Below, in pieces: positions 24,095 through 35,960 of a stretch of DNA of 64,000 nt (its first letter is position 1; each line of letters starts with the position of its first letter). This DNA is from Chiridota heheva. Its lineage: Eukaryota; Echinodermata; Holothuroidea; Apodida; Chiridotidae. The stretch covers positions 135,001 through 199,000 of the forward strand of contig JAIGNY010003060.1 in NCBI GenBank assembly GCA_020152595.1. Direction: 5' to 3'. The notes under the pieces were generated by a model, which worked only from the letters and a program-made list of their open reading frames with translations, was not told where the DNA came from and searched no databases. The position numbers and the translations under genes were made by a program.

Positions 24095-24655
24095 ATGCTC
24101 GGGGGAAGGGGGACTTGCATATGCCTGGGAGGGGGACTTGCATATGCCTGGGGAGGGGGAATTGCATATGTCGGGACTTGGGGGACTTGCATATGCCCGG
24201 GACTTGCACATGCCTGGGGACTTGCATATGCCGGGACTTGCATATATGTCCGGGACTTGCATATGCCCGGGACTTGCATATGCCCGGGGACTTGCATATG
24301 CCCGGGGACTTGCATATGCCCGGGGGACTTGCATATGCCCGGGTAGGGGACTTGCATATGCCCGGGGAGGGGACTTGCATATGCCTGGGGAGGGGACCTG
24401 CATATGCCGGAGAGGGGACTTGCATATGCCGGGGGGGGGACTTGCATATGCCCGGGGACTTGCATATGCCGGGGACTTGCATATGCCGGGGGACTTGCAT
24501 ATGCCCAGGGAAGGGGGACTTGCATATGCCCAAGGGAGGGGGACTTGCATATATATGCCCAAGGGAGGGGGACTTGCATATATATGCCCGGGGGATTTGC
24601 ATATGCCCAGGGGAGGGGGACTTGCATATGCCAGGGGGAGGGGGACTTCCATATG
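24095..24655. repeat. ~18-21-bp minisatellite containing CATATG
   Basis: About 30 copies of GGGGACTTGCATATGCCCG with variable G runs and short inserts. Each unit contains the palindrome GCATATGC. Irregular unit length opens several frames on both strands; none is credible as a gene. Confidence 0.94.
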
Positions 24656-24689
24656 TGAGGTATATATACATGTGCCACCCAAGCAGGTG

Positions 24690-24915
24690 CCTTTTTTGTA
24701 TTATTTTCATAGTGCAGGTGTCTTTTTTCATCACAGTGCAGGTCCCAAAAAATATTGTTTCACCATGTCAATTTCTTACTGCCGGTCCATTTTTACAATA
24801 TTTACCTTGAGTAATCGATACTGCAGGAATCACAATTTACTTCTTTCATACTGCGGGTATCAAAACTATATAATTTTATACCGCAGGTACCAAAAAATAT
24901 GTCATACTGCGAGTA
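24690..24915. repeat. degenerate ~40-bp tandem repeat
   Basis: About five units on the theme ATACTGC(G/A)GGTATCAAAA followed by an AT-rich spacer, starting just after the minisatellite. Confidence 0.65.
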
Positions 24916-25367
24916 TGGTGTTTGGTTGATGGGCTGCACACCTACCACTTTTTGGTATGAAGTGCTACCTCGGAGCAAATGCATACAGTGTAAGAAATTG
25001 CGTGTTAAGATTGTGTAAAAAAATATTTTTCATGTTTATTTACACTTTTTATCACTTTCTGGTTAATTACAGTACTGTAAATGCATGTGTTAATATTGAT
25101 GGTGATATTCAAGTTACAAAATATGGTTCTACAATTAGCTATTCTTGTGCAAAGGTTTTTATACAGGAGGATTATAGACTCAAAATAATTACACACAAAA
25201 AATGGAAAGTGCCACTCTAATCTCATTACAACTTTGCATGTACATTATTCAGATGTTCATTCTGAGATTTCAAACAGATAACCAAAATAGTCATTTTGTG
25301 CTTAATTTTGAAATATTTTTCATTTTTTATTGCGAAATATTTTATCTTTGCAATTATCAGCTATTTT
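24916..25367. other. unassigned AT-rich DNA
   Basis: No gene or repeat was seen. Confidence 0.4.
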
Positions 25368-26322
25368 TAGGGCTATGACGATTACAGGTGTAAACGTTTA
25401 AATCAACGAACCTTCGATTAAACGTTAAGGTAATCCTCCCAAAAGTTTGAAAGTTCGCAATCCACACTTGCCATTGAAAATCAATCACATTCAAACACAC
25501 ACAAAACTTTCATTCAATGACTTTTACAATTCAATCTTTACATGCAATCAACAATGGGTTTTATTCCTTTAAAGGTATGAGTTGAAATTTCCACCAATTA
25601 GCTATAAATGGGGCTATATTTGGCTTTGATTCGCCAGATTTTAAGAGCTACTTGATGTGGAGGCTTAGGCCTGATTAACAACAGGTATAAATCTGCATTA
25701 GGTTAACAACAGTTTTACAAGCTGTAAAACTGACCCAGAAATACACAGACAAAAAAGCTTTGATTGTAATTTTCACCACAAATAAATTCAAAGTTTACCT
25801 GATGAGTCAAATAAATTACGCAAAAAAGAAAAAAAGATTGTAAAATAAATGAACAAAAATGTTTTAAAGTTGCCGAGATTTTAGCATGGGTTTGCAAAGA
25901 TCACCGCCATTTCCAAGAGGATTGTATCAAATACAGTAGTTGGGAATATGGCTGGGTTAGAATATTTTTTTGAATCATTGAAGTGAGAGCCTGATATGCA
26001 TGTTATGGGCCAATTTTTGTTCTTTTTGCCAACTTACTGTACATCGGAGCTTGCCAGTGTGGGGTGAAGGAGCACGATTCTTTAATATTTTTATATATGT
26101 TTCACGATATTTGTGCATGTTTTAATAGCGTAAACTTGACTTTTAGATATAATAATTTAACGTTAGAATTGTAACATACGAAGTAACCTAGCCTATTGTA
26201 GTTACGCGAAAAATTTCTTAGTTGAGTATTAGTTTTTGGTATCGCGATTTATGTGTTGAGAGGCATATTTTATGTCGTGGAAAAAAAAATATCGCGATAA
26301 TCGACATGTCATGACAGCGCTA
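25368..26322. mobile_element. probable hAT-like element, related on its right side to 40833-41451
   Basis: From about 25971 to 26322 it matches 41111-41451 (TGAATCATTGAAGTGAGAG, GTTCTTTTTGCCAACTTAC, TTAGTTGAGTATTAGTTTTT) and ends with the same terminus, TGTCATGACAGCGCTA. The left end TAGGGCTATGACGATTACAG is only loosely like the right terminus, and no target duplication is seen. The left boundary is therefore tentative; it may be a different, chimeric element. Confidence 0.6.
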
Positions 26323-27341
26323 CAGTCAATACTGCAAGTGCTCAAAACATTTAAAAATGCTTGGAAGTCATGGCAAATTTACTTGCTGACACAGTATGTT
26401 ATTTCTACATCTGTTTAAAGCGGGTTTCAACCATGGATCATTATTTCTTAAGCCTTACGGGATATTTCAAGACTTATTATATGGCCCCTGCTCAAGTTTT
26501 GTGACATTCCTTGCTTATTTTGGGAGGGCCATTGCGATGGTTATGTGGTGGGTATTGTAGGGATAAAACCAGTTCTGCAAAAAATAATATTTTTTTCAGT
26601 ACTTCTGAGGTCTGGATTTTGTAGATATATTTTTTATGGGTTGGGGGTGGGGGTGGGGGACCGTTTTAGCATTTAGACGAACAGAAATTCGGCGGTTTAA
26701 ACATTTAGGTTATTAAGCAGAAATGCACAACCCTGCCTATTTTCATTCTTAAAATAATTGGTTAACTTACTTTTACAGTATGTGAAAATTAGGGAAATAT
26801 TTGCTTCAACAGTCAATTTTTCTTATAAATAAACTTTAATGTAAGATGGTTACTACATTTGATTTGATTTGTTTGATTTATTTGCATTATTATGCATATA
26901 TTACAATATTTATAATGAAAACGCATAACCATTTATGAGAAAATGGTGGAAGGGCTTAGAAGCCAGAGCTTTTTACAAGAAGCCCACCGTAACTTAAATT
27001 GAATAATTAATCACAAAGGAATGTATAGAAAAGTGAAATTGTGAAATTAGAAGAAAAAGAGGAACCCCCACCCTCCCCCTCCTTTCCCCCCTCCTTCCCA
27101 TCGGGTAACATAAATTTATTTACAAGTACAGCTGATGAGTGTAAGCCAGCTCCCAAATTGAATAAGAACCTATTCAACAGTGTAGTCCATCACTGCCTCA
27201 CTGTGTCCATCACATGCAAAGCAATTGACTCCAAACCACAGCAAATACAGGAAAATGGTAGACATGTTTTGAGTCAATCAATTTTTCCTAGAAGTCTTGC
27301 TTAAAATGCACATTATCCTTCCCTTTGTGGTTGATTGATTG
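26323..27341. other. unassigned AT-rich DNA
   Basis: A G-rich patch lies at 26640-26660 and a (GATTT)-like run at 26861-26880. No exon was recognised. Confidence 0.4.
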
Positions 27342-27832
27342 ATAGGTTTACCACAATGCACACTTCATCACAGAGTGAATGGCCATTATGCTTGCTCTAC
27401 CTTGATTGACAAACACAAACACCAAGTGCTAACATTGAACCAGGGAAAACCTCAGGCCACACAAGAGCAGCGTGGACTGGGATATTTCTGTTAAAAACAA
27501 TTTGTTTTAGAGTGTCTTTCTTTGTGATTTTTTCATAACTTTTGTGAAATTCTGAGAAGGTATGTCATTTTGAATATATAGTTTGTTTATTGTAACACCA
27601 ATTGGTTCAACTTCAACAGTGAGTTTTTGGACTCAAAAAGATTTTATAAAAGGTATGTACCTTTTTAAATATTTGATTATCTAAAGAGACCTATTACAGT
27701 ATATTCTAAAATATTGACATGGAGGCCAAAATAGAAAGGAATTGGGAAGTACAAAAATCCTTTGGGTCAGAAAGAGATAGGAGGGGGAAGGACTAACACT
27801 CTGTGATGAAGTGTGTATTGTGGTAAACCTAA
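27342..27832. mobile_element. MITE with ~34-bp terminal inverted repeats
   Basis: The left end at 27343 (AGGTTTACCACAATGCACAC then TTCATCACAGAGTG) and the right end at 27798-27831 are inverted copies with one difference. TA dinucleotides sit at both borders, which would fit a TA-duplicating superfamily, but TA is too short to be conclusive in AT-rich DNA. The interior is non-coding. Confidence 0.82.
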
Positions 27833-28989
27833 CATAGTAAAGGTTAGCTATACATGTAGATGTACAGTATTTAAGTTACATTTGAATTAATAGCGAGGAA
27901 CATTGGTTAACCTGAGTCAGATGGTTTAGTAGTGTAGTTGTCTATTTTGCCCTTAAATGTCTGTGTATTCTCCAGTTATCCTCAAAAAATGAAATATCCG
28001 TCGGGCATCGGTGTCGGCATCTGCATCGGTGTCTTAAGTTATGAATGGTGTACATTCATGTGACGTTGCATAGGGGTAGAGGACATGGGTACTGATCAAA
28101 TGAGCATGATTGGAGGGTTGTGTGTGCATATTAATTAGCTTATTTGTATAACAATGAAAATATTTGTCAGGGTTAAGTTTTGGTTAGTTTTTAGCTCCAC
28201 CCATACACAGAGTGTATGAGTGGAGATTATCAAATCGTACGTGACCTCTCATATGTGCCTGTACTAAGTTTTGCTTAAAAATGCATCTCCTCCTAGGATT
28301 TTACAGTTTTGCTCTTGAGATTCTGGCTCAAGCGAGATTTTTGTATCGGAATTTAAGCTTGTATTCGGTTAAGAGATATTCTATGTATTTTTTTAATTAG
28401 AGCTCTCGAAAGGTTTTAACTAAGTATTAGATTTCATGCGTAATTTCGCTAAAAATAGCTCTATTCTATTCGCGTTTCGTACCGGTACCGCTCCGGGCCA
28501 TGGTATTGGTCAGTTGGTAGACATGCATGTTTATTAGTTACTTGTATGGACATATATGTTTAATCATATCGCAGTATTTTCCAATCAGAATTCGGACATT
28601 CTGCTATGAATATGCAACTTCTCTTAATCTTATTCAGGTCACGCTGTATCGGAATGGATTACCGAGTTGTATAATAGGTTATGACATAGCCTAGAAGATA
28701 ACGTGTGAAGTTGTAGTTTGATCATTTTCGCTTGTCGTACAGTAAGTTAAAGTGTCAGTAAGTTTTGTGCTACATTGCATCGCGGGGCTAGAGCGTTATA
28801 CTTAAATCCACTAACGTTAAGGATAAAGTTTTGTTAGGTTGGTGAACGCAGCGGCATTGCGTAAACCGTAATTTGCCGTATGGGCAGCAGATTGCCAGAA
28901 ATAAAAGTTTGTTTCCAAACCTATAAGTTTTCGTGGACACGTGGAAGAATCATCGCTGGGTATGGTAGTATTTAATGGGGCATCCCAGG
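27833..28989. other. unassigned DNA with a partial copy of the 310-bp repeat
   Basis: 28034-28170 matches the unit of the array at 34560-35400 (GAATGGTGTACATTCATGT, TAGAGGACATGGGTACTG, GAGCATGATT). The rest has no recognised feature. Confidence 0.55.
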
Positions 28990-29339
28990 GCTGCTAATAA
29001 GGTTGTGACATTTAACCGTTTAGGAAATCATGCTACGTGTAAACGAATGTTAATTCAATTTTTATGTTTGCTTTTTCAAGTTCGCATAAATTTACGAAAC
29101 CATCTAACCAACCTTATCATTTCAGTCTTTACCCGCTATGTCATTGCCTTCACATTTTTCACCCGGGGCCATATGCATATCACTAATTATTTCCACGGTA
29201 CTTGGGATGGGATGCATGGAATGTAGCTAGCTTGTGCTCATGAGAAAGGCGCTAGGCCCAGGCTAGCACTCATTAACATTACCCACAAATACACACAAGA
29301 AATTTCCGCCTATATCCATTTATTATCAAATCACAATAC

Positions 29340-32160
29340 ACATCACCCAACCACTGATCGGTGTAAAAGTAAATTCTACCCCAGTAAATTTTGGCCCCCG
29401 GCTCTTATTTCCTAGGAAATGTGGGCCCCAGACAATTAAGCCGTAGCCATCCAGTAAATTTGTTCCCCCCTCATAGTAAAAACAGTCCGCTAGGAAATTT
29501 TGGCCCGTCCCTTCTCTCCTATGAAATATGGAGACAACAACTTCATTCTTTTCCAATCTACCTATTCCTAAAGTTGGCCCAGAAGAAATTGCGTTAAAGG
29601 TTAGAAACACACAAGTCATGAATCAAACCACGGTAGCGATGCAAAGAAATCAAAATTCATACGCATCGATGTCCTTAGGCCTATCGTTGAAAGTATCCCA
29701 GCTTTTAAGAGTTCTAATGTGCAGTGAAAACATTAAAGAAATTCTCGTTTCACATCAATTGTGATAAAATTACAGATTAATTCGTGTCTTTTAACATTTA
29801 CTTCAAAGAGTAACAAATATTTCAAAACTAATAATTGTATTTACGGACGGATTAAATGTTTGCCTGGGTATTGTTATTGTTTTTACGACCGGATTACCAG
29901 GGAGTTGTTGCTTGGATTACGAATCAGTACGTGTTGACATAAATTAATGCGGTAATAGCCTGCTCATGCCCAAAACTCAGTAATATTCTCCCGCCGTGTG
30001 ATTTGTCATCTCCAGTTGCGGAAGTCACACGTGGTCGCTATAGCGCCTCTCAACATGAGTAGTTACGGACAACAAACAATCATTCTCGGTTTTTGAGGAA
30101 AAACTTCAAACACTTGAATATTTATTGCTATATAACAGCCCCATTAGTGCTGATTTGGGTGAAAATACATTGGCTAAATCATTTAAAAAGCTATTCCAAG
30201 TGCACTAAATTATACGGTGCAGCAAATTAGACCGCATCACTGCTCTAAACGATTTTGGCAGTGACCCAGATTTTTTCAGAGCAGCAGTAGCGACATCAAA
30301 GGGGAATTACGTAATCCCGATGATTATCATTACATGGATAGGATGACTGTTAAATATAATATTTCAAGTGTTTCCTTAAGTTTGAACAAACAGAAAAACG
30401 GGAAGAACCAATTTTAATTTCATATTAAAGTAGCCATGCTAGTTACGTGAAACTTACATTATGCGTTCATATCAAGGTTTTTATTTAGGTCCTATCATCC
30501 GATGATGACTTGAAATCGACAGAGGGGGATGCGGGCTTCAGCCTAATAGTTTTAGGTGAACATTATCACATGTCACCTTATCTCATTAAATCCCCAATAT
30601 TTTGAACGCTCCGCCACCCCTGATAAGACAATTGAATTCTGAGATGGCATGGGGTGGATGAGATGCAGAAAAGCATTTTCATACAATGAATCGTTGACAC
30701 TTCAGGGTCAGAATTCACATCTTCAACGTGAAGGAGCATGCCTGGCTTCTTATCCAAACTTGGGGTCATAAGATACGAATTGAAACTCAAACAAATCCCC
30801 CTCCCCCCCCCCCACACACCCCCAATTGTGTACTATTTTTTCTTTATTCTATAGGTCTATACTTAAAAAGTAGGGGAATATGTATCCGGGAATCACGGCA
30901 GTACGCTTTTTCCGAGCTTAAACTAAAACTAAACAAATTGGAAGTCCTATGCAGAAAAAATCAAACATGCAAACGTCATAGCCTAACATATTTTTTTAAT
31001 ACATGTAGATGGTTGCTAATGTTCGTAATTTTGTTTTTAAAATGTATTGTTGCAGAATATGCTGCTCTCAAAGTGACCTTTGCTCTCCGATAACGCCGGG
31101 TAATCGACCGTTACATAGTGGAAACCTCTATTAACTCCTACATTAAAATTAATACAAAACGGCTTACAACTTTTGTTAGAAGCATATTTTTTCAACTGTC
31201 ACTATTCTTAAATAAAAGAGGTAGTATGCTGCATATACCCGGCCCTAAGTTCGCGAATACCGAGGGCCATGAAATCAGGTGCGTTATTTTTTCTTAAAGA
31301 AGTATTAAGTATTTTCTCTCGTTTCTTTCTTTTTAGTGAGATAAGTATATTTTATCCTTGTATTATCTATTTTATTTCTTTACTGTTAAGCATGCAACAG
31401 TAGTTTCTTATTTTTCATTTGCTTTATGTTTACTTTAATAAGCTTCTTTTTTTCGTTCTGTGCGATTTAAAAAAAAAAAAATTTTGTTCCTCGCATTTCA
31501 GATACTGTCATGTCTGGCATAGGAATCAAAAAGATTTTTCTTCTATTCAAATTGTTTACCTAAATCAAAAGAGACATATTCTTGCTTGTATGACCCTGGG
31601 ATTACCATTATCAAACACTAAGGGCCGTAATTATTGGAAAGTCTCCCCTGCCCCCTGGCCACGCACCACTATATACCCAATATTGAAATAAAAATGTGTT
31701 TTAAAAACATGTTAGCCTCAGATGTGTGTTAGGGTGTGGTGCATTAAGCCTGTACCCACTTTGTGAGTAAGAACTCCGACGTAGCATGATAAGTTTGAAG
31801 TTTATGTTGTACGTCCCAGGAAGAAGTTACACAATATCCTACAGCAGCAACTACTACAAACTGACAAAACGATATATAAATACAACATTTATAGGCCTAC
31901 TCTCTGTGTCCCCCCGCCAATATGAGGGAATACTCCCACAATGGGGGTATTCCCCCTCTCTACCTTATTTAACAATTTTCTTTGTCTCCTGTTGTATAAA
32001 TAAAATTCGTTCTCCACACGACCGTGGGAGTTACACTTGTATTTAGCTATTGATCCCATCCAATATTTAAGTCTATTTGTCTACTGGGGACAAGAAATAC
32101 CAATAAAAAAAGATACGTTGGACGAAATTTACCATCCCATTCCCTGTGGCCACAACCGCC
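29340..32160. other. interior of the large hAT-like element, no gene recognised
   Basis: Between 29376 and 29540 the phrases AGTAAATTTTGGCCCC and TAGGAAATTTTGGCCC recur as a degenerate repeat. A C-run lies at about 30800-30815. Short open stretches (up to 121 residues, 30728-31093) carry no motif I recognise. Confidence 0.45.
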
Positions 32161-32164
32161 TCTG

Positions 32165-32555
32165 CCCAACGCTGTTTCTCCCCTCCCCCTACCCTTACCC
32201 TCCACCCTCCCGATCCACCCTCCCGATCCACCCCATCCACCCTTCCCCTTCCACCCTCCCGATCCACCCTCCCGCTCCACCCTCCCCCTCCACCCTCCCT
32301 CCCCCTCCACCCTCCCCTTCACCCTCTCCCTTCACCCTCCTGCTCCACTCTCCCCCCCCCTCCTCCCCTCCACCTCTCCCTTTACCCTCCTGTTTCACCC
32401 TACCGCTCCACCCTCCCCCTCCCATTCCGCCCCTACCGCTCCATTCTCCCCCTCCACCCTCCATCTTTACCCCCCTCCACCCTCCCCCTTCCCTCCACCC
32501 TCTCCCTCCACCTCCCCTACCCTCCACCCTTCCCTCCACCCTCCTCCACCCTCAT
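32165..32555. repeat. polypyrimidine tract / CCCTCCACC repeat, ~390 bp
   Basis: Almost pure C/T on the plus strand, built from CACCCTCC, CTCCACCCTCC and variants. Such tracts can form triplex (H-DNA) structures. The open frames across it are Pro/Ser-rich artefacts of composition. Confidence 0.92.
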
Positions 32556-33304
32556 GGAAGGTACTACCATGACTACTGAATATAATAGGACGTGATGTTT
32601 ATACTTAATAAAGTACACATTCAATTGATATATTTTTTTTTTTTTAAATAATATACGGACAAGTGTAAAGAACTGTTTTAAAGAAAGAAATAACCAAAAT
32701 TATGTACTTTTAAGAAAGGACTTTGAGATATACTTACGAGTTTTCCACTTTCAATCCCATTGTACAATGAAACTTTCTTCTTCGCGGCTAGAGGTATGAT
32801 AAAATGTGTGGTCTTGCGTATACCAGGTAGGTCGTTTGAAATAAATTATTTCCACGTGGATGTTTGGAAATACGAAGATTTTTTGTTAGGTTTAAGGGGA
32901 AAAACAGTAATTTCTTCATCAATTATGGTAAAAAGTCAAATGAAACACAATTAGGGGCATAACTTTAAAACGAAATTCCATTATATTTCATATGTATGTT
33001 TCTTTGAAGTCGCACACAAATTTGGCAGCATGATTTCTATGTTATGTTTCGTTCCTCATTAAACAAGATTTTTTAACAGTATTTGACAAAGAAAGTACAT
33101 GAATTATATGATTTTTTTATCGTGATATTTATTTATTTAAGAACTAATTATGTAAGAATAAAAACACTAGATATCAATATTTAAGTAACGATCGTACATG
33201 TCAACTTGACTTTCACACACTCACACGAGAAGCAGGAAGTGCATGTTTGCACATTACATAGTGAATATAACGGTAGCGTCTTTCACGCGGTGGATTAGCA
33301 TGGG
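32556..33304. other. unassigned AT-rich DNA inside the large hAT-like element
   Basis: No exon or repeat family was recognised. Confidence 0.4.
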
Positions 33305-33522
33305 TTGCTATGGAAGGTCTATTAAAATTTTTGAATACGTTTAAATCTCAGCTCAAAACATATTTGTTTAAGAAGTATTTTTGATTTTTATTATAATTTA
33401 ATTTAATCGTTTATTTACATTAACCTATCATTTGTATTGTATAAGCGCTTTGAGCATACTCCACAGTGTGGATTAAGCGCTATATAAATGTTCCTATTAT
33501 TATTATTATTATTATTATTATA
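33305..33522 (+). mobile_element. LINE 3' end (RT tail, conserved 3' UTR, (ATT)n)
   Basis: It reads LLKFLNTFKSQLKTYLFKKYF and then a stop at 33379-33381, the usual end of CR1/L2-like RT proteins (FKxxLKTYLF). A short 3' UTR follows with an inverted pair AAGCGCTTTGAGC / GATTAAGCGCTATATAA, then (ATT)n from about 33497. Only the last ~220 bp of the element are present. Confidence 0.82.
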
Positions 33523-33524
33523 AT

Positions 33525-33803
33525 AAGAACCGACGAAGACGAGTAAACACACAATTACAATGACGGGGTTGTCACCTGCGTAATCGCTTATGATAGTGAC
33601 AATGCTATCACGAAACGCTTAATATGATCCGGACGAGAACACAGGTACGACGTACGGACAGACATAACATCAACAACCAAGTCAATGTCCACGGCCTTTG
33701 ATAACCAGTTGTGGTGCACTGGCGTGTCTACCCAACCCAGGCTTGAACCCAGGACCTCGTGGTCTGTAGACATGTATGATAACCGCTACACCACAGTAGG
33801 TAG
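33525..33803 (-). mobile_element. tRNA-derived SINE-like element
   Basis: On the minus strand the head (33803 to about 33727) has an A-box-like TGGTGTAGCGG and a B-box-like GGTTCAAGCC with tRNA spacing. The two outer 7-mers CTACCTA and TGGGTAG can pair. The anticodon arm is poorly paired, so it is not a functional tRNA. A ~180-bp body follows down to the (ATT)n tract at 33497-33522, where it meets the LINE tail end to end. The 3' limit is not certain. Confidence 0.7.
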
Positions 33804-33960
33804 ATAATTGTTAAGAACCTGGCGAAGATTTCGCTTTATACTTGCGTTAAAAGGGCGTCCACTTATGACAACTGGCCTTACGGTTAAACGGTTATGGACC
33901 GTAATGGTGACAGCTGTACATTTATGAAAAAATGCTAACTGTCACAACCTTACCTGCTAG

Positions 33961-34559
33961 TTTGGCCGATTACTGGCTAATTATGACATATTTGGCCGTT
34001 TTGAAACATGTTTGGTTAGTAATCTTTTTTCAGTAACTGCCAAATGAAATTAATTTATTATTTATGAAGATTAATGTGTAAATGTTACACATTTTGTTAT
34101 GTTTGCAAAATGTATTTTCTAACTATATGTTGTGGTGGAATTTACATATGACCTCGCCAACGTCAGTAATCAAGTGAGACATGATGGCACCATGCATTAA
34201 ATGTCACATAGCTTTTGTTAGAAGCATAATTTTTCAGACATCGCTATAACATGAACCTTATGCACCCACCGCAAAACTAAGTCATTACTGAGAACCAATC
34301 TGACAGTCATTCACAACTAACCTCGTTTGGCACATATGACCTGACTGTTAAGGTGCCATTACACCCAAACAAACAAACTGAATACAACTCATACGGGAAA
34401 GTTGAAACTCTTGAATTTTTAACATGATGAATAATTGCCCACAAATGGAATGCACCTTAAATCAAACTTTAAAAACATCATAAAAGTACATATGACAAAA
34501 ATAAAATCAGTGAAAGCAATCAATTCTTCTTGCATTGTAATGGGTTGAGCTATAACATC
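33961..34559. other. unassigned AT-rich DNA
   Basis: No gene or repeat was recognised. Confidence 0.4.
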
Positions 34560-35400
34560 ATTGATGTCTAGTTATAACTTATGTTATGAATGGTGTACAT
34601 TCATGTAACTTGTCATAGGGGTACTGTTCAAGTGAGCATGACTAGGGGTTGTGTTGTGCATACTAATTAGCTTATTTGCATAACTATGAAAATATTGTAT
34701 CTCTGATATCTCTTAAATAAAAGTGGATGTGGGGATTTTGTTTGCACAAATCATATATGTGAAGAGCATTGTCTACACTTGATGTTGAGTTGAAGTGTGC
34801 ATATTAATTATGTTATTTGCATAACAATAGACTTTCGTACAAAATGTTTAACATTCATGTGTGCATAACTTAAGTTATAAATGATGTACATTCATGTAAC
34901 TTGGCACAGGGGTAGAGGACATGGGTACTATTCAAATGAGCATGATTTGGGGTTGTGTGTGCATACTAATTAGGTTATTTGCATAGCAATGAAAATATTC
35001 TATATATGATATCTCTTAAATAAAGTGGGAGTGGAGATTTTGTTTACACAAATGATTATATATGTAAAGACCATTGTATACACTCGGTGGTGAGGTGTAG
35101 TGTGCATATCAAGTAGGTTATTTGCATAACAATAGACTTGCGTACAAAATATTTAACCTTAGATAATAACTTGCTATTTGGTTCAGTGGTAGAGGACATT
35201 GGTACTGTTCAGTTGAGCATGATTGGGGATTGTGTGCGCATAATAATTAGCCTATTTGTTTAGCAATGAAAATATTTGTATATGTAGTATCTTTTGAATT
35301 AAAGTGGTTATGATGATTTTGCTTAAACAAATGATCATATGGTATATGTGAAGAGCATTGTTCACACTTAATGGAGAGGTATAGTGTGCATTTGCTACAA
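34560..35400. repeat. ~310-bp tandem repeat, about 2.7 copies
   Basis: Units carry, in order, GTACATTCATGTAACTTG, GAGCATGA..GGGGTTGTGT, CATACTAATTAG, TTATTTGCATA, GATATCTCTTAAATAAA and CAATAGACTT. Starts lie near 34580, 34880 and 35150. A partial copy lies at 28034-28170. The octamer ATTTGCAT occurs at 34674, 34815, 34977 and 35120. Confidence 0.88.
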
Positions 35401-35574
35401 TATGTTTGACCTGAATAGCAATCCAAATGTTTGTCTTGCCATGAATGAAGAAGCAAATAAAAGTATCCTCACTTTTAAAGAATGTTAAATTAAGGGTTTG
35501 GGAAATATAAACAATAAGCAGAATGTGGGATAGAGGATGACCTGATGATAAGTAGCTGAAGGAATTAGGATGAG

Positions 35575-35960
35575 GTCATGTGGGACAGGGTGGAATTGTA
35601 TGTAGGGCAGGATGCAGTGGGGTGTTGGTCAGGATGTATTGGCATGTTAGACAGGGTTTATTGGCATGTAGAACAGGGTGGGTTGGCATGTGGAACAGGA
35701 TGGGCTGGCATGTGGAACAGGGTGGGTCTACATGTGGGACGGGGGAATGGCATGTGGTGGGATGTCATCTGGATTTCAGTTGTGATGGCATGTGAGTCAT
35801 GCAAGTGGTGGAATGACATACCGTATCTGGTTTTCAGGTGTGATTGCATGGAGTATCGACGTGGGATGACATTTGGGACAGGTTGGGATGGAATGTGGGA
35901 CAATCTGGAATATGCATTATTAGCGGTGAGGGGATTTGTATCATTTCCAATGTCTAGTTT
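35575..35960. repeat. minisatellite with flanks, same family as 17440-18695
   Basis: Units of GGCATGTGGAACAGGGTGGG at 35575-35760 are followed by TTAGCGGTGAGGGGATTTGT at about 35919, which parallels the sequence after the 18.6-kb array. This shows a shared larger repeat, not independent minisatellites. Confidence 0.85.

Larger units (their letters stand above)
28998..33952. mobile_element. probable 4.95-kb hAT-like element with nested insertions
   Basis: The left terminus TAAGGTTGTGACATTTAACC (28998) and the inverted right terminus TAAGGTTGTGACAGTTAGC (ending 33952) match the two ends of the 1.2-kb element at 44787-46013, in the opposite orientation. About 340 bp on the left and about 100 bp on the right are homologous to it. 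Flanks GCTGCTAA (28990-28997) and CCTGCTAG (33953-33960) agree at 6 of 8 positions, a decayed 8-bp duplication. Inside are a degenerate GGCCC-rich repeat (29380-29540), a polypyrimidine block, a LINE tail and a tRNA-derived SINE. No hAT transposase domain is readable. An alternative is two separate partial copies. Confidence 0.7.

Noticed and set aside
24079-24929. Open frames of 200-280 residues on both strands
   Set aside because: Repeats of the CATATGCCCGGGGACTTG unit in shifting frames. No start context, splice sites or domain.
32037-32595. Pro/Ser-rich reading of 150-180 residues
   Set aside because: A direct result of a C/T-only repeat; the opposite strand reads Gly/Glu/Arg only.
33727-33803. 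Functional tRNA gene on the minus strand
   Set aside because: A- and B-box words are present, but the anticodon and T arms pair poorly and it continues into a SINE-like body.
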